A stretch of 64,000 nt of DNA from Pyrenophora tritici-repentis. Its lineage: Eukaryota; Ascomycota; Dothideomycetes; Pleosporales; Pleosporaceae. The position numbers were made by a program, and so were the translations under genes. The notes under the pieces are model-generated. The model was given only the letters and a program-made list of their open reading frames with translations, was not told where the DNA came from and ran no database searches. Each line of letters opens with the position of its first letter. Positions within the stretch are counted from its first letter, which is position 1. Positions 1 to 11,459 of this stretch are shown piece by piece. The stretch is taken from positions 1,054,001 to 1,118,000 of the forward strand of contig NC_089397.1 in assembly GCF_003171515.1 (NCBI RefSeq), given 5' to 3'.

Positions 1-2445
1 ATATCTCAGTAATGGTGGCCTTCGCAGCGCTCCGTTTAGGAACATAGTCCATCGTGAGCATAGGTGGCAGGAAGCTTAACGCTTCAGCTACGTAGCACGG
101 CTTCTGCATGTCGGACATAGCGAATACACGAAGACCTCCCTCTGGTGTCAAAAGGAAGGCGAAGACTTCCGTAAAACTAGACGATTTGAATAGACTCGCC
201 GACAGCCATTGTGACCCAGACAGGCCACTGGCTTCGACTTCTTCGAGTTCATCATCGCTATTAGCTTTGAAGATCTTAACACTGGAGTCCTCTCTAAGGA
301 TGAGCAAGTACGGATCCGCAAAACTAGCGTTAATGATGTTGAGCTCTTTGGTACTCCCCCCCTCTTCTTCCTCTTCCATGGACTGGATATGGACCAAGTT
401 TAGTTCTAATCGGCTTGTTAGCAGGTTTGCCAATGGTCTACTTTAGCATGGATTTTACCAGAATCATAGATGCGAACTTCGGTCCGCATCACCTGCACGA
501 CCTTGGTGCCCGCTGCTAGGATACCAACCAATAGCGTTGTGCCTTCCTCTCGTTCAAAGTCGCCTTTGTCGGTTTCGGTAAGCTTATCGCCGTTGACTTC
601 ATAAACTACAGTGCCATCCTCGCCATTCTTGGACATTACCAAGTACTGGTCATAGTCCACGTCAGTAGCCATGTTGGCCTCAGTATCCTCACCAAACGCA
701 GCTGTCACATCCCCAGGGGCTTGTTTCCGAGCATGCACAGCCCAGACACCATGTGCCGAAGGAAGTTCCTTTGTCGCTACACTGATGGGATGAAGTTCGC
801 GGTCAAGCGCTGTTATTGCTCCCGCTGCCCCCCTACCAGTCGACAACATGATCTCACCCCTGTTCAGCGATTCGGTAACCTTGCCTGGATGTAAGACGGC
901 GTCTTTAATAGGCGCTATACTTGGCAACACATCGTGTATCCTGAAGGTGTATGTTCCAGGTGCAGTGGGCTCCGAAACAGCGGCTGTGATCTTGTGCATA
1001 GTCGGTGCTGTATCGTTGTAAAGATCATCCTCCATGTCATCAATTTCCTCTTCCTCAGAATCGTCCTCTCCGTCAAGATCAGCATTTGACAGTTTTCTCC
1101 GTAATTGGTTTGTCAAGCCAGTCCAACCCAGCATGACGGATTCTCCGTCTTCGCTTCCAATGAAAAGCCGACCCCGTCCAAGATTGCTAGTGCATGAAGC
1201 TGCAGACTTGAGCAAGTGTCCACCATGATCTGCCGCAACAGTCTGGATGGTCATGCCAGATACGGTACGACCGTCCAAGGTGAAGGTGAGAATGAGAAGA
1301 CGTCCATTGTTGAGCACGATCAGCACATCGCCTGTTTCTTGAGACAAAAGCTCGATGCTGCAGCCCTCCAGGTGCAATGCTAGATCTGACTGGTCGCTGA
1401 GAGAGAACGAAGTGCAAGCCTTGGCAAACTCATTCACTGCCACGCCGTTGGTCTTACCTCCCTGGTCGACATGTATGATCTCGTTCCCTCCCACTAGCAG
1501 AGCACCCCCAATGGGCGATGGTAGTGGCACCACTTTTGTGATATCGTATGGCAGTCCGGAGACTGATAGTAGTGTGGTCGAAGCCTTTTGTTCGAGATCG
1601 AGCGTGAAGACGGAGTAAGTGAGGATATCTTTTCGTTGGGCGAGTAAGGATGGGGCCGTGGCTCGCGAGGCAGCGACTATGCCAAAAGTGGGTTCGCGGT
1701 ATTCGTGCAAGAATGCGAGATGAACGGGATGTGTTAGGGTGGGGTCGAGGTTCGTGAGCGGGAGGACAAAGGAGGAAGAATACGGCGTCTTGTGTTCTCC
1801 ATTTGTGCCGTTCGCCTGGTCAGCCTTGGTCTCCTTAGGGCCGTCGGCATCGGAGTCGTAGTCATCTTCGACAAGATCACGCTGGCGAAAGGGCAGGATG
1901 GCGAGGTTGTGGGTACCAAACTTGAGGGCAGCGCATCTGCTGCTGGGATCTGCCGTCAAGAAGTTGTACGTATCTTTGAGATCAGCGGACCAAGGTGCAA
2001 TGCCGGGCAAGTCTGGGTTCTCATAGTAGTGTATTGATATAGTATGCAGGTTGTACGTCTCCGGGTCCCACTCTACCAAACTGAGCTTTGCATCCCGAAA
2101 TGCCACCAGCAGCGCCTCGCCCTTTGACTTTGTATTGAGTGCCTTTACGCGCGCAAGCGATATGACGGTGCCCGCGAGCGGGAACTCGGCGACGAGCACC
2201 AGCTTTGCCGTGTTTTCAGTGCGCTGCAAGGGCACGTCTGCTGCCTCTGTATCCAGATTGGCCGCCGCATTCTCCGAATTCTCTCCTGCGCCTGGTGTAA
2301 CTTCGGTGGTGGTTGACTTGAGCTCGAAGATTTGTAAGAGCGAGTTCTTTGCGACGACTAGGTTGTTTGATCTAGAGTGCAGGAAGGGAAGATGGAGTGC
2401 ATGGCTGACGGCCGTGGGTGGGGCTATTTCAGTGTAGCACTGCAT
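1..2445 (-). CDS. CFT1: CFT1, cleavage and polyadenylation factor subunit (CPSF160-like), 3' part outside window
   Basis: Large beta-propeller subunit of the nuclear complex that recognises the poly(A) signal during pre-mRNA 3'-end formation. The start at 2445 opens with [19 protein letters not shown], typical of the Cft1/CPSF-A N-terminus, followed by propeller-like sequence and acidic linkers (a [10 protein letters not shown] stretch near residue 470). The long reading frame stops at 418, but a 53-bp intron at 406-458 (donor GTAAAA, branch TGCTAACAA, acceptor TAG) removes that stop. The frame then continues through position 1 with CFT1-like sequence ([16 protein letters not shown] and onwards). 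The gene runs off the left edge, so the C-terminal half is not visible. It is divergent from the LMBR1-type gene. Family assignment is from recognised sequence; the intron is inferred from splice signals and frame. Confidence 0.9.
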
Positions 2446-2800
2446 GGCGAGGATAGAGTGTCTCGGCGACGCTGCTCATCGTACTACGGATGGGTATAGA
2501 TGGTGGCCGAGAGAACAATGTCGCGATATTTGTTTGGTGTTGAGGCGCGTCAAAGAGCTCTGGATGCGCACATGTTCGCTAGCGGTGCAGGAGCTCTGGC
2601 CCGCGTACAAGGGTCATCCCCGCCCCCCCAGAGCTATGGAACGTCATCCTGCCGCAAGACTAGCAACAGCGACAAACAGGCTGCCATCGCCCATCCTCTT
2701 CCGTTATCCATCGGGCCTTGAGAAGACAGGGTATGTAATCCCTTCTTATATCGCCGAATTGGGGAGAAACAACATCTGACAGTCACAGCAGAGCTTCACC
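2446..2800. promoter_or_regulatory. Divergent promoter region of CFT1 and the LMBR1-type gene
   Basis: This 355-bp gap separates two divergent start codons, so it must hold both core promoters. The right-hand gene starts in a good context (cttcaccATGGCG). No convincing TATA box or named operator is visible. Short open frames here look like chance. Confidence 0.5.
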
Positions 2801-4629
2801 ATGGCGCTCATACAAACCAGCCTCATCTGGGTGGCCTACGCCGTCGCAGTGGCCATCCTCTTCCTCATCGCGTCCACATTCGTCTACGTCTACCAGAAGC
2901 CGCGTGATCGCGCCGCTGCCGTCACCATTGTCTGCATCTTCACCACACTTGCGCTGCTCGCGACCGTGTTGCTTATCCCCGTGGATGTGGCTCTCGTCTC
3001 ATCCACGTCGCGATCGAGCCTCGGGCGCAAGAAGGACTGGGCCACACCCGACAAGGTCGACAGCATCGTCTACACGCTGCGCATCGTATACTACACGCTC
3101 TACTCGCTTGATGCGGTCCTCTGTCTCCTCGTTATTCCTTTTACCTACTTCTGGTATGAGGAATACGACCAGGATGCGGCCGAGCACGGAGAGCAGACGG
3201 CCGCCCAACGCATCGGAGGTGCGCTCAAGTGGACGCTTGGCTTCCTCATCTTCGTCGTGGCCATTTTCCTCGTTGGCTTCTTCGTTCCCTTTGCGAAGCA
3301 GGCCAAGGAGGACAAACGCCTCGATCTCGACTACTTCAAGCACCTGTTGTCAGAGAACCGTAAGCATGACCGAAATGTCCACATACGAAATTACATGAGC
3401 TAATTCTTTCAGATGGCGAACGCGCTCTATCCTTTGGTCTTGGCTTCTTGATCACAGTTGGCACCGTTCTTTTCGTCCTCTACACTGGTGCCGGAATGGC
3501 GCTCCTTCCCGTGGCCATGATCAAGTCCGCGCCTTCCGTCTCAGCCCCCACCCTTGCCGCCAACACTGCATCTCAGCTCGAGACTAACCGCGAGCGTCAA
3601 AGACAGCTTGAGGGCCGCAATGAAGGCCGCGAGGGCGGACTCGACAGCAGGGACAGGCGAGAGCTGGAGGCGCTGGTACGTGAAGAGCGCACACTCATCC
3701 GCCGCGAGCGCCTTGCTGCTGAGTCCAGCGGCGAGGACCGCCATTGGATCGTCAAGGCCTGGATCAAGACTGAAGCCTTCTTCCGCCCCCTCAAGCTCAT
3801 TGGCGGCCTTATCCTTCTCGTCTTTGCTCTCGTCATCTTCGCTAGCATGCTCATCACTGGTATTGACAAGGCCAAGAACTCCATCTGCGGTGCTCACTGC
3901 GGCTACATTCTTGGTCACATCAACATCTTCCAACCGCTCAACTGGGTCCTCGTCAAATCAGCCAAGGTCTTTCCCATTGACTATGTTCTGTTCTTGCTCC
4001 TTGTTCTCTTCTTGTTTTCCGCCTCCGTTGTTGGCATCGCCACTGCTGGCATCCGCTTCCTGTGGGTTACCATCTTCAAGATCCGCAAGGGGCAGACTTC
4101 GCCACAGGCTCTTCTCATGGCCACTGTGCTACTCACTCTCATCACTCTCGCCATCAACTACTCCGTCGCCATGGTGGTTGCACCTCAATATGCCACCTGG
4201 GGTCCACAGACCTACTGTGACATGAAGACCAACAGCCTAGATGAGCAGCCCGACTGTGCTGAGCACAAAGACCTGATCAAGCCCTGCAGCGAACTCGCCA
4301 CCAACCCCGCCGCACAACAGGTCTGCACACCCTCAGTTCTCAGTACCTTCATCAACCGGGTCACAATCAACTTCCCCTTCTTTGGTATTGTTCTCTTCTG
4401 GGCCCAGTTCGCCTTCCTTGGTGTTTACCTGATTGTCTTCTTGACGACACTGTTCAAGGCACCAACGCTCGATCAGGAGCAAATTGATCGTGACTTGGAA
4501 GAGGAAGAGGACGAAGGTCTACTGGCCAGCACGGGACGCAGGTTTGGTGCTGCCTGGAGTGACGTTACTGGACGGGCTACGAAGCCTGCCAACTATGGAG
4601 CTACTGAGAGGGATGAGAGGATTCAGTAG
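2801..4629 (+). CDS. LMBR1/LMBD1-family membrane protein (probable lysosomal/vacuolar cobalamin-transporter-like)
   Basis: Multi-pass membrane protein of the LMBR1 family, annotated in fungi as a probable vacuolar/lysosomal cobalamin transporter; the fungal substrate is unproven. Exons are 2801-3359 and 3413-4629, with a 53-bp intron (GTAAGC ... TTTCAG) that restores frame and gives 591 residues. The first helix is at residues 6-28. Further hydrophobic segments lie near residues 42-62, 95-120, 145-168, 190-215, then after a charged cytosolic coiled loop (many R/E, about residues 230-310) four or more helices to residue about 545. The tail is acidic ([11 protein letters not shown]). About nine helices and the long charged mid-loop fit the family. 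Confidence 0.85.
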
Positions 4630-5091
4630 TATACTTCTGGTCAAAACTTCACATGAGGTCTAAAATTGTTTACAATAGGAAATGCAACCGAGTTTGGGTC
4701 TTGAACGGGATGGTACACATGGGCTTTTGGGAGGTTTCTTGTCTCGGTTTAGTCGGTCTTTTGTGTGGCACTGTCAATGTTTCTTTGAAATTTGTATGAT
4801 ACCTTGAGTTATCTTATTGTGCGTTTTCATCGAAATGTCAATTTTACCTTTGCATCTATCTCTTGAATATTGGCCACCCTGCCCGAGCTTGAAGCAAAAC
4901 ACGCTGTTGCCTAGATTGCGCGCTAAATACTCGCCTAATACTCTCCTTCACCACTTTCACTTCCAGCATTGGCTTGCCAAGACCTATAACCTAGTGCGGG
5001 GTTGGTGCAGACCTTGAGACCCTCTCTCTCTCTCCATCTCTCCATCCCCTCACCTCTTGTAGAAGCCCTCGGCGCAGCAAGATAATCCGAT
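4630..5091. other. Intergenic, no gene seen
   Basis: 3' flank of the LMBR1-type gene and 5' flank of the F-box-like remnant. A CT-rich run (ctctctctctccatctctccatcccc) lies at about 5020-5050, a common fungal promoter feature just upstream of a start. No coding or RNA gene could be supported. Confidence 0.5.
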
Positions 5092-5608
5092 ATGACACCT
5101 TCAACTGTCGCACCGGTGGCGGATGAGACGCACGAGTCCGAAGTCAAGTCCGAAGGCAAACAGGAGGCGACTCTCCAAGCTTAAGCTGCAGCTGCACGCG
5201 ATTCCATGTAAGAATCCGATGAAACCTATATTTTTTTCATGGCTGATCGGGACAACTTATAGCTCCCAGCTCAACGCAAGTAACTCGCCACTTCTACGCC
5301 TTCCTGCAGAGTTCGGGATACAGATCTACAAATACGCGTTGGAAGATCGTACCATCTACCTTGACAAAACCTTCCCCAGTCAGACAACTTTACATCACAA
5401 TATCGCCCTGGTGTATGTGTGCCGCCAAATCAACGCAGAGACCGAACTCCTTCGATATGTGCCCAACATGTTCATATACCAATCCTCGGGCGATGATACC
5501 ACGGGAACCTTTGTGCACAACCGGTCTCTGGAGCAGCTCTCGGCGATGAATTTGATTACACACCAGGATCTAAATCTTGGATTTCAGTTCTCTGTCAACG
5601 GCATCTAA
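5092..5608 (+). pseudogene. Remnant of a small F-box-like (LRLPAE-type) fungal protein gene
   Basis: The sequence LLRLPAEFGIQIYKYAL, followed by VCRQINAET, is the signature of a large fungal family of short F-box-like/2EXR or DUF7730-type proteins of unknown role. A plausible start at 5092 reads in frame to an intron at 5208-5262 (GTAAGA ... TATAG, 55 bp) that joins the conserved part in the correct phase. However, an in-frame TAA sits at 5182-5184. The alternative start at 5123 avoids that stop only by reading through the intron. The frame also ends at 5608, before the usual C-terminal part. I call it a degraded copy; an alternative is a short, differently spliced functional gene. Confidence 0.5.
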
Positions 5609-7035
5609 TTTGCGGAGGAGTACGGTCATCCTGACGTGTGTCCATCACAAGAAGCCTCCAACAGCGATTGGTACAGGAAACGGAAAAGTCTCAGTCCTAA
5701 TTCCCGAGATTGCGCACAGAAGAAGAGGTTATGAGCATGAGAACTACAGGATAACAATGCGGAGGAAGGGCTTGTCTAACAGAGTGCTTGTCTACCACGA
5801 GTCGGATACCTCATCACACAACCAGTAGTTCCAGAATCAAAAACTTTACCACATGTAATCTTGAAATCACATATGCCTTGCCCAAGTACATTAAGCTACC
5901 AAAAATACGTAGCGTTATTTTGGGACATGGATGTATTGCATGCAGCCTTGCGAGCTGGAAGATGTATGTGCGATTAAGCTCCGCTAGTGCGCCGAGGGCG
6001 GAGACAACCCATGTAACTATGCAGATCCCGCTGCGTGCCAAGTCTCCACTCTGTTGCTTCTCCGCTGTAAGATATCCCATCATCTGAACCTTGGAGGACA
6101 GGTATGATGAAAATGCGCTAATATTCGCATTAAGTGCGCGGAGAATAGTATACAGGATCTTTCTGTTTGATAGGGATAAGCATTCCACACGAAAGATCCG
6201 GTCAAAGGAGAGATCCACGGCGAACAAGGTGTGATTTAGACGTTTTGTGTTCGCCCTTTGTGAATGCATGGATTTCTGGTTTCTGTTTTAGATGGTTATG
6301 AATTAGCAGAATTCAACTGTTTTGCATTGGACTATGATGTGAATACGCCAGTTGCTTGTTAGTCCTACGGATAATGGTTTGGATCCTATTGGGTGTTTGA
6401 GTTTTACGTATGCTGCGCGCTGTGACATGTGCACACATAGTGTCAAGCTTTCATATCACCCCACGTGGCTTTCTACCCGTGTTGCGCAAACGGCGCCAGG
6501 TGAGCATGTGTGGGTCCAGCCCTTGCATATTCTAGGCAGCCTTGCACTGCTGCAGGGTTCGTATACTAGATCCGGCCATAGTTTGCTTATGATGTTTGCG
6601 TTCACTGTCGCTAACGTTAGTGGCGGGGGCGGCTATCACGGCAGCTGCCGTCCGGGTAGGTCATGCTTTGCGAGCTTGATTCTCTCACCTGGCCCCCATG
6701 TCTGTGTTGGCGCGTTGTCTCGATTTCTACCATCCGCTAATAACTGTCGGATGTAGGACAGGGCAGAAGAGAGGAAGAAGGTTTTTGTATTGAGAGAGCT
6801 ACATAGAGCGATTATATACACAACCGAGATGAGTAAGCAGGTGACGAGGAGTCACGTGAGATACAGTTCACAGTGTACCAGGTGAACTGAGGTGCCAGGC
6901 TGACAATGACGTTTGCTGCACTTTTGTCTGAACCTCTGTCGCGCTGGCCACGAACCTCTTTAATCTACTCTCCTACCACAACTACTTCTTTGTACAAGGT
7001 TACACCATCGGATTTCTGCATCACACAACATCAAC
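5609..7035. other. Intergenic, no supported gene
   Basis: About 1.4 kb without a recognisable gene. Open frames of 60-150 codons occur on both strands (for example minus strand 5814-6269), but none shows a known domain, signal peptide plus cysteine pattern, or intron-consistent extension. It may contain decayed sequence continuing from the F-box-like remnant. Confidence 0.45.
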
Positions 7036-7875
7036 ATGCAGACTCTTCCCTGGACGATTTCATGGATGCTTTGGCTACTCATTGCCTGTAGCGCGGTGAT
7101 CAACGCAGCCGTGAACAACCTTACCGGCCTGCTGGAAGTGGATCTGGTTTTTCCGCAGAACGACTCCTACGCACCCACGAACGATATGCCTATCATCTTT
7201 GCTATCCAGAATCCTGAGTTGGCTCCGGTGCTTGATATCACCATTATGTTTGATATCTACGACCGCGACGACCGATTCGGCAATGGTAGTACTAGCGGCA
7301 TATACGACATACAATGGGCAAACCTCTCCAGTAGTAACCCCTACTTTGAATACCGCACCTTCTCCAAATTCAACCGCGAGGGCTGTTGGGCTATTCTCTA
7401 GAGCGTGGGCTGGATCAACTGTACGAAAAAAGATGGCCCCTTTAGAAACCTCCCGTTGACCTTTAACTCTTCAACTAATCTTCTCGCCTTCACAAGCAAA
7501 GATCTCACACAGGACGTCGACCTTGTTTCCGCTACCGAAAACAAAAAGTGTTCCGATGGCATGGGGGTTGCTTTCAATATCACCGACAACTATGACGCCC
7601 CACTCGATCATTATTGGCCTGGCAAAGGAACATGTGGACTGGTAGCATTGCCTCTTCCTACCCCCGATCCTTGTCGAGTCAAGATCAATTCAGCTGCTGC
7701 GTCAAGCATCTCAGCTTCTATCACCAAGCGCCGATGCGATGATATAGCACACTGGAACAAGAAAGCTCTGCCAGCAGATTGTCCAGCAGATGAGAATGCG
7801 GCTCAGCGAGTGCTTGTTGGCGGTCTGGTATGCTTTATGGCAGTTGTCGGAGCGTTAGGCTTCATTCTTATGTAA
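7036..7875 (+). pseudogene. DUF7136-type secreted protein gene, one in-frame stop
   Basis: A fungal secreted/cell-surface family of unknown function. A signal peptide covers residues 1-25 (hydrophobic core WMLWLLIACSAVI). It is followed by the hallmark VDLVFPQNDSYAPTNDMPI, N-glycosylation sites, a GWINC motif, paired cysteines, and a C-terminal hydrophobic segment (CFMAVVGALGFILM) as in a GPI-anchored protein. The frame is intact from 7036 to 7875 except for a single TAG at 7399-7401, immediately before the GWINC motif. Everything else, including the C-terminus, is preserved, so inactivation is recent, or the stop is read through, or it is a sequence error. A second, more damaged copy lies at 10652-11459. 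Confidence 0.7.
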
Positions 7876-8578
7876 ACTGGGTGACAGTAACGTTTGTCCC
7901 TAAGAGAAAAGGAACTCTGAGAAACAGGCGACTAGGTATTCAAGTTCCAAATACATAGCAAGTGTTTGATAGAATAACAATCAATTCCAACCTGTGCAGC
8001 TACTAATTGCATCCCTTGATGTCAAGTGCCCGCCGCTAAGCTATTGCTGTGTTTCTGTTTCCCTTTTTAGCTCAACGCACTTTGTTTAGATTGCAACGAG
8101 CAATCATTGTTATTTTGACAGGTAGCTGGCTTCCACAACCCGTTAAATAATCGAATTGCATGACTCCGATTTATAGTTACCTTCTATCGGCCGGTGCTCA
8201 CAGGTAGTTTGACGCATTCACTCGCCTTATGTCTAGTTAGATGCTTCTATTCAACCAGCATGAGTTTCACACCATAGGCTTTGGTTCGTGAGTAGCTTTG
8301 TGCTCTTTAGCCTTGCTGCGAAGCTACTGAGCGCAAAGGATCAAGATAGAGAGGTAATAGAGAAGAGAAAGGATGTGGGATAGTGAGACTAAGAAGTTGG
8401 GGAAGAAGGAAAGCTGAGTAAATATGGAAACATCACGGGGACTGGGCGGATAACCTTATAATTGAAATGTTAAAGCTACATGGGAATTTTCTAATTACTA
8501 TACTCTTTGACACAAACTGTCGTCTCTCGTCTGCGGTACTAACTAATCAAGTACATGAATCAAATTTTCTTAAGCTCT
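7876..8578. other. Intergenic with dispersed repeat sequence
   Basis: No gene is supported. Part of this stretch (about 8288-8400) is an inverted, diverged copy of sequence at 15583-15790. The remainder is AT-rich, with nothing recognisable. Confidence 0.5.
8288..8400 (-). repeat. Dispersed intergenic repeat, inverted relative to 15583-15790
   Basis: The reverse complement of 8309-8333 is identical over 25 bp to 15751-15775 (a stretch containing CAGTAGCTTCGCAGCAAGG). On either side are further matches: an ACTTCTTAGTC...ATCCCACATCC block and CGAACCAAAGCC. The copy at 15.6 kb has extra sequence between the blocks. Family and mode of spread are unknown. Confidence 0.6.
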
Positions 8579-9337
8579 TCAAACAATGATGCAGATATTG
8601 TTCTCTACCCACATGTTTTGGCACTTTATATCAACTCCACTGTTCCACTTGATAAAGTTGGCAAGAGTGATCTTGTTGTGGCAATCACTGCCGACTGTGG
8701 GACTTCACTTCACAGAGTCTGCAAGACTAATCCTTTGGTAGTTTGTGATCTAGCTGCAAGTCACACCCGATGCTACGTAGTGAAAATTATTGCAAACAGT
8801 AACCATGCCAGGCTGGGTTGGTTGGGGTGTCTGAATGCCATTCCTGTGGACGTGGTATCCGACGGTTTAGCGGTGGTAGTTGTGACGGGGGTTCCAGGTT
8901 GTGTGGGCATTGGAGTGGCAACACTATTACCGGCTGTAGTCATGGTACTGGCCTTTGTGGTTGTGGATGAAGCGCTCGTACTCGTGGAAGAGGTGGTACT
9001 CAGGGCAGGGACAGGGGTAGTGGCAGTGGTCTCCGACTCGTCATTGCAAGCGTTGTAGTGGCCACGGAAGTGAAAGTTGTGATCGGTTCGTCGGTGACAG
9101 TGCCGACGACGCAGTACAACCCGTTGAAGGTGTTCAGGTTGGGCAACTGACAGTGGAATTCAACTGCTTAAACTTGTCGATAGATATTGCCCAGTCGGCT
9201 GCCATGCTCTCGCAAGTCTTAAATTGATCAGCAGGTGCTGTGGAGAATGCGCAATCAACAGCTCGACGAAGATGAGCGGGCCATGCTAGAGCGAATGCTG
9301 CAAGGAGGCCAGTAATGTACAGGTATGTTAACTGCAT
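8579..9337 (-). pseudogene. Broken LysM-domain secreted protein gene
   Basis: LysM proteins bind chitin oligomers; secreted fungal ones often act at the cell surface or during host interaction. On the minus strand a start at 9337 gives a signal peptide (MQLTYLYITGLLAAFALA) and a first LysM-like module with cysteines (DCAFSTAP, KTCESMA, TVSCP). A one-base loss in a C run at about 9141-9143 breaks the frame, and the module then continues in the next frame. A Ser/Thr/Pro-rich linker follows in a third frame (about 8780-9045). A second LysM-like module with VCNNFHYVASGVTCS ends near 8579 and carries in-frame stops at 8750-8752 (TAG) and 8705-8707 (TGA). At least two frameshifts and two stops make this clearly non-functional. 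It lies between two broken DUF7136 genes and upstream of a broken chitinase gene. Confidence 0.7.
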
Positions 9338-10651
9338 CTTTGTAAGGCTTAGATATTCGCAATATACCAAAGACAGGAGTTCAACGAGCGCATAGTAAAA
9401 GAAGATCTATGTCTTGATAGCAAAATGCAGACTCGAATGTGCTCCGAGGCACTGATCTTATAACCATAGTCGGAGTCTCTCGCTCTCTTGCTTGTCTTTT
9501 CGTGTGAGAAGCAATTTACCACGTCACAATAGTTCCGCCAACGGGATGATAGCTTGCTGGACCCAGCGTGTGAGGCAGCAGCCAGAAGGCTTTGGAGAAG
9601 TGCCGCGAGTGGAGAAGGCCAAGAAGGTCGCTTCGGCTCTTGTGCCAAGCCGGTGCCAAGTATGCGCCACGACGAGGTACCTTGCAGGGCTGCCACCACA
9701 TCCGTCTGGTCCCTCACTTTTGAATCCTCCCAATACAATTTTTCGCCCTAAAGTTCCTGGGTGTTATTGTCCAACAGATGGCAAGAGCGCCTGCATGTCC
9801 AATCTCTCGCACTGTTCCTCTTCTGTACGAGAAGTTTTCATGGCAGGCTGCATGGTCGACAGGTAAGCCTCTTACGGACCTGCAGGAATCAGTTCCCTGA
9901 CATATATAGGCTGTGAGGCTTGTAAATACAACTCGGACGGGTCTAGGTGTTTCGCACGCCCAGGTGCCAAGATAACATTGTGAAGGTCGTACGAGCTCCA
10001 GTGCTTCGTATTGCAGCACGGGGGTGCTCATAAAAAGCTACAGACTGCACATGTGTGCTGCAATATACCCAGTAATCAGACACAAGTCATCAGCAATCTA
10101 GCGTCACTAAACACCCTTTAGGGTTACTCTTATCAATTGATGTACAAACATGTTGCAACTATGAACAGCTTTTGAAACAACACTGCATTCTGCTCTTGCA
10201 AGTTGTCAAGCTTTTTATGACGACCCTCGTGGCTGTCCATTCAGCTGGCAGATCGGATCTCACGGCAGCGATCGCTACTACATAGGCTGTCGGTGGCCCA
10301 TCAGTATTGTTTGGGATGCGCGCTGCGGTTACGTGCCGGCGCCCGCGAGCCTCTTTCTCCACCGGGCAGCTGAGCGGCTGTCGCGGCAACAACCCCTGCC
10401 CTTACCTTCCCTTTGAGATCCCACCTGTCCTAAAGGGACAACATCTTTAGAGCCGTCTGCTTCTATTAGTACACGTCAAGCTTCCTTCACATTATCCTTC
10501 CAGCCGCGTCCAACACAGAATTCGCTGCGCTGAACCAATTCCTTCAATCGTGCTGTGGCTCGACAACTTCTCCGAGTTACTTACCCTCACTCCGCCATTA
10601 CTGCTACAACACCCTCTTCTCTGTAATCTTCCGGTCACTACCCGCTCTTCA
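9338..10651. other. Intergenic, no supported gene
   Basis: About 1.3 kb between the LysM remnant and the second DUF7136 remnant. Several overlapping frames of 60-129 codons exist around 9.5-10 kb on both strands. None has a recognisable domain and they overlap one another, which suggests GC-rich chance frames or old decayed sequence. Confidence 0.45.
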
Positions 10652-11459
10652 ATGTACATTATCTCTTGGGTCAGCTGGTTCTTGGTGGCCTATATAGGCT
10701 GTTAATGCGGCCGCCAGTGATTCCTCGGGCGTTGTGGAAGTAGAGCTGGTTCTCCCGCGTAACGACACATATGCTCCAGCGCTATATGTGCCTATCGTCT
10801 TTGCTTTTCAAAACACCCAACTCGCGACACTACTCGAGTTAAGTATACAAATCGATATCTGGAATATTACCAATGGGTCAATCATCGACCAGGGGAGCTT
10901 CCACGACTATCATTAGTGGGAACTGAGGTTGGAAAACATGTCCAGCACCGACCCTTACCTCATATACCGCCACTACGATCAACTCAATAGCGAGGGTATC
11001 TGGAGATTAGCTTTCACCCTGTCATGGCATAATTGTACTACGGATCCCGATCTTCCCTAGGGAGGGACAAATCTAACGGACTACATGCAAAGCTCGGCAA
11101 TCACATTTACCACCAAAAAGTCCGCGCAGGATATAGATCTTGTCGCTGCAACAAACTGCCAGGACTGCAGCGAGGATCAGGGAATTGCCTACAAGATCAT
11201 GGATACCGAGAAGATTTCCGGTAGTGATAAACTTTGTGCAGTACTGGCCAAACATACTGTCAATCACAGTCCTTGCCGGGTCAAGATCGATTCTGCAGTC
11301 GCTTCAAGCATATCGGCTTCCCTACCATACGAAATTTGCTCTCGTCGTAACACAACAATCGCCTGCCCGTCTGACAAGAGTGCCGCTCAAAAATTGCATG
11401 TTGAAGGTATGGCGTGCCTAATGGCTGCATTTGGAGCGTTGAGCTACCTTCTCATGTAA
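10652..11459 (+). pseudogene. Second DUF7136-type gene copy, frameshift plus two stops
   Basis: Paralogue of the gene at 7036-7875. A start at 10652 gives a hydrophobic leader ending at a TAA (10703-10705). A one-base shift there leads into the mature part (VEVELVLPRNDTYAPALY), which matches VEVDLVFPQNDSYAPTND of the first copy. Two more in-frame stops follow, TAG at 10914-10916 and TAG at 11058-11060, with homologous sequence resuming in the same frame after each. The conserved DPCRVKIDSA-type block and the hydrophobic C-terminus (CLMAAFGALSYLLM) are still present. The first of these two stops aligns with a glutamine codon in the other copy, so a CAG-to-TAG change is the simplest explanation. 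Confidence 0.7.

Noticed and set aside
5814..6269. 151-codon minus-strand frame
   Set aside because: No domain, signal peptide, or splice-consistent extension; lies in AT-rich intergenic DNA. Could be chance.
7399..7401. Programmed stop-codon readthrough in the first DUF7136 gene
   Set aside because: The context is not a known strong readthrough motif, and the sister gene and neighbours are also broken, so mutation is the simpler reading.
8555..9058. 167-codon plus-strand frame rich in valine
   Set aside because: It is the antisense of the LysM relic's Ser/Thr-rich linker; the minus strand carries recognisable signal peptide and LysM-like sequence, while this frame has none.
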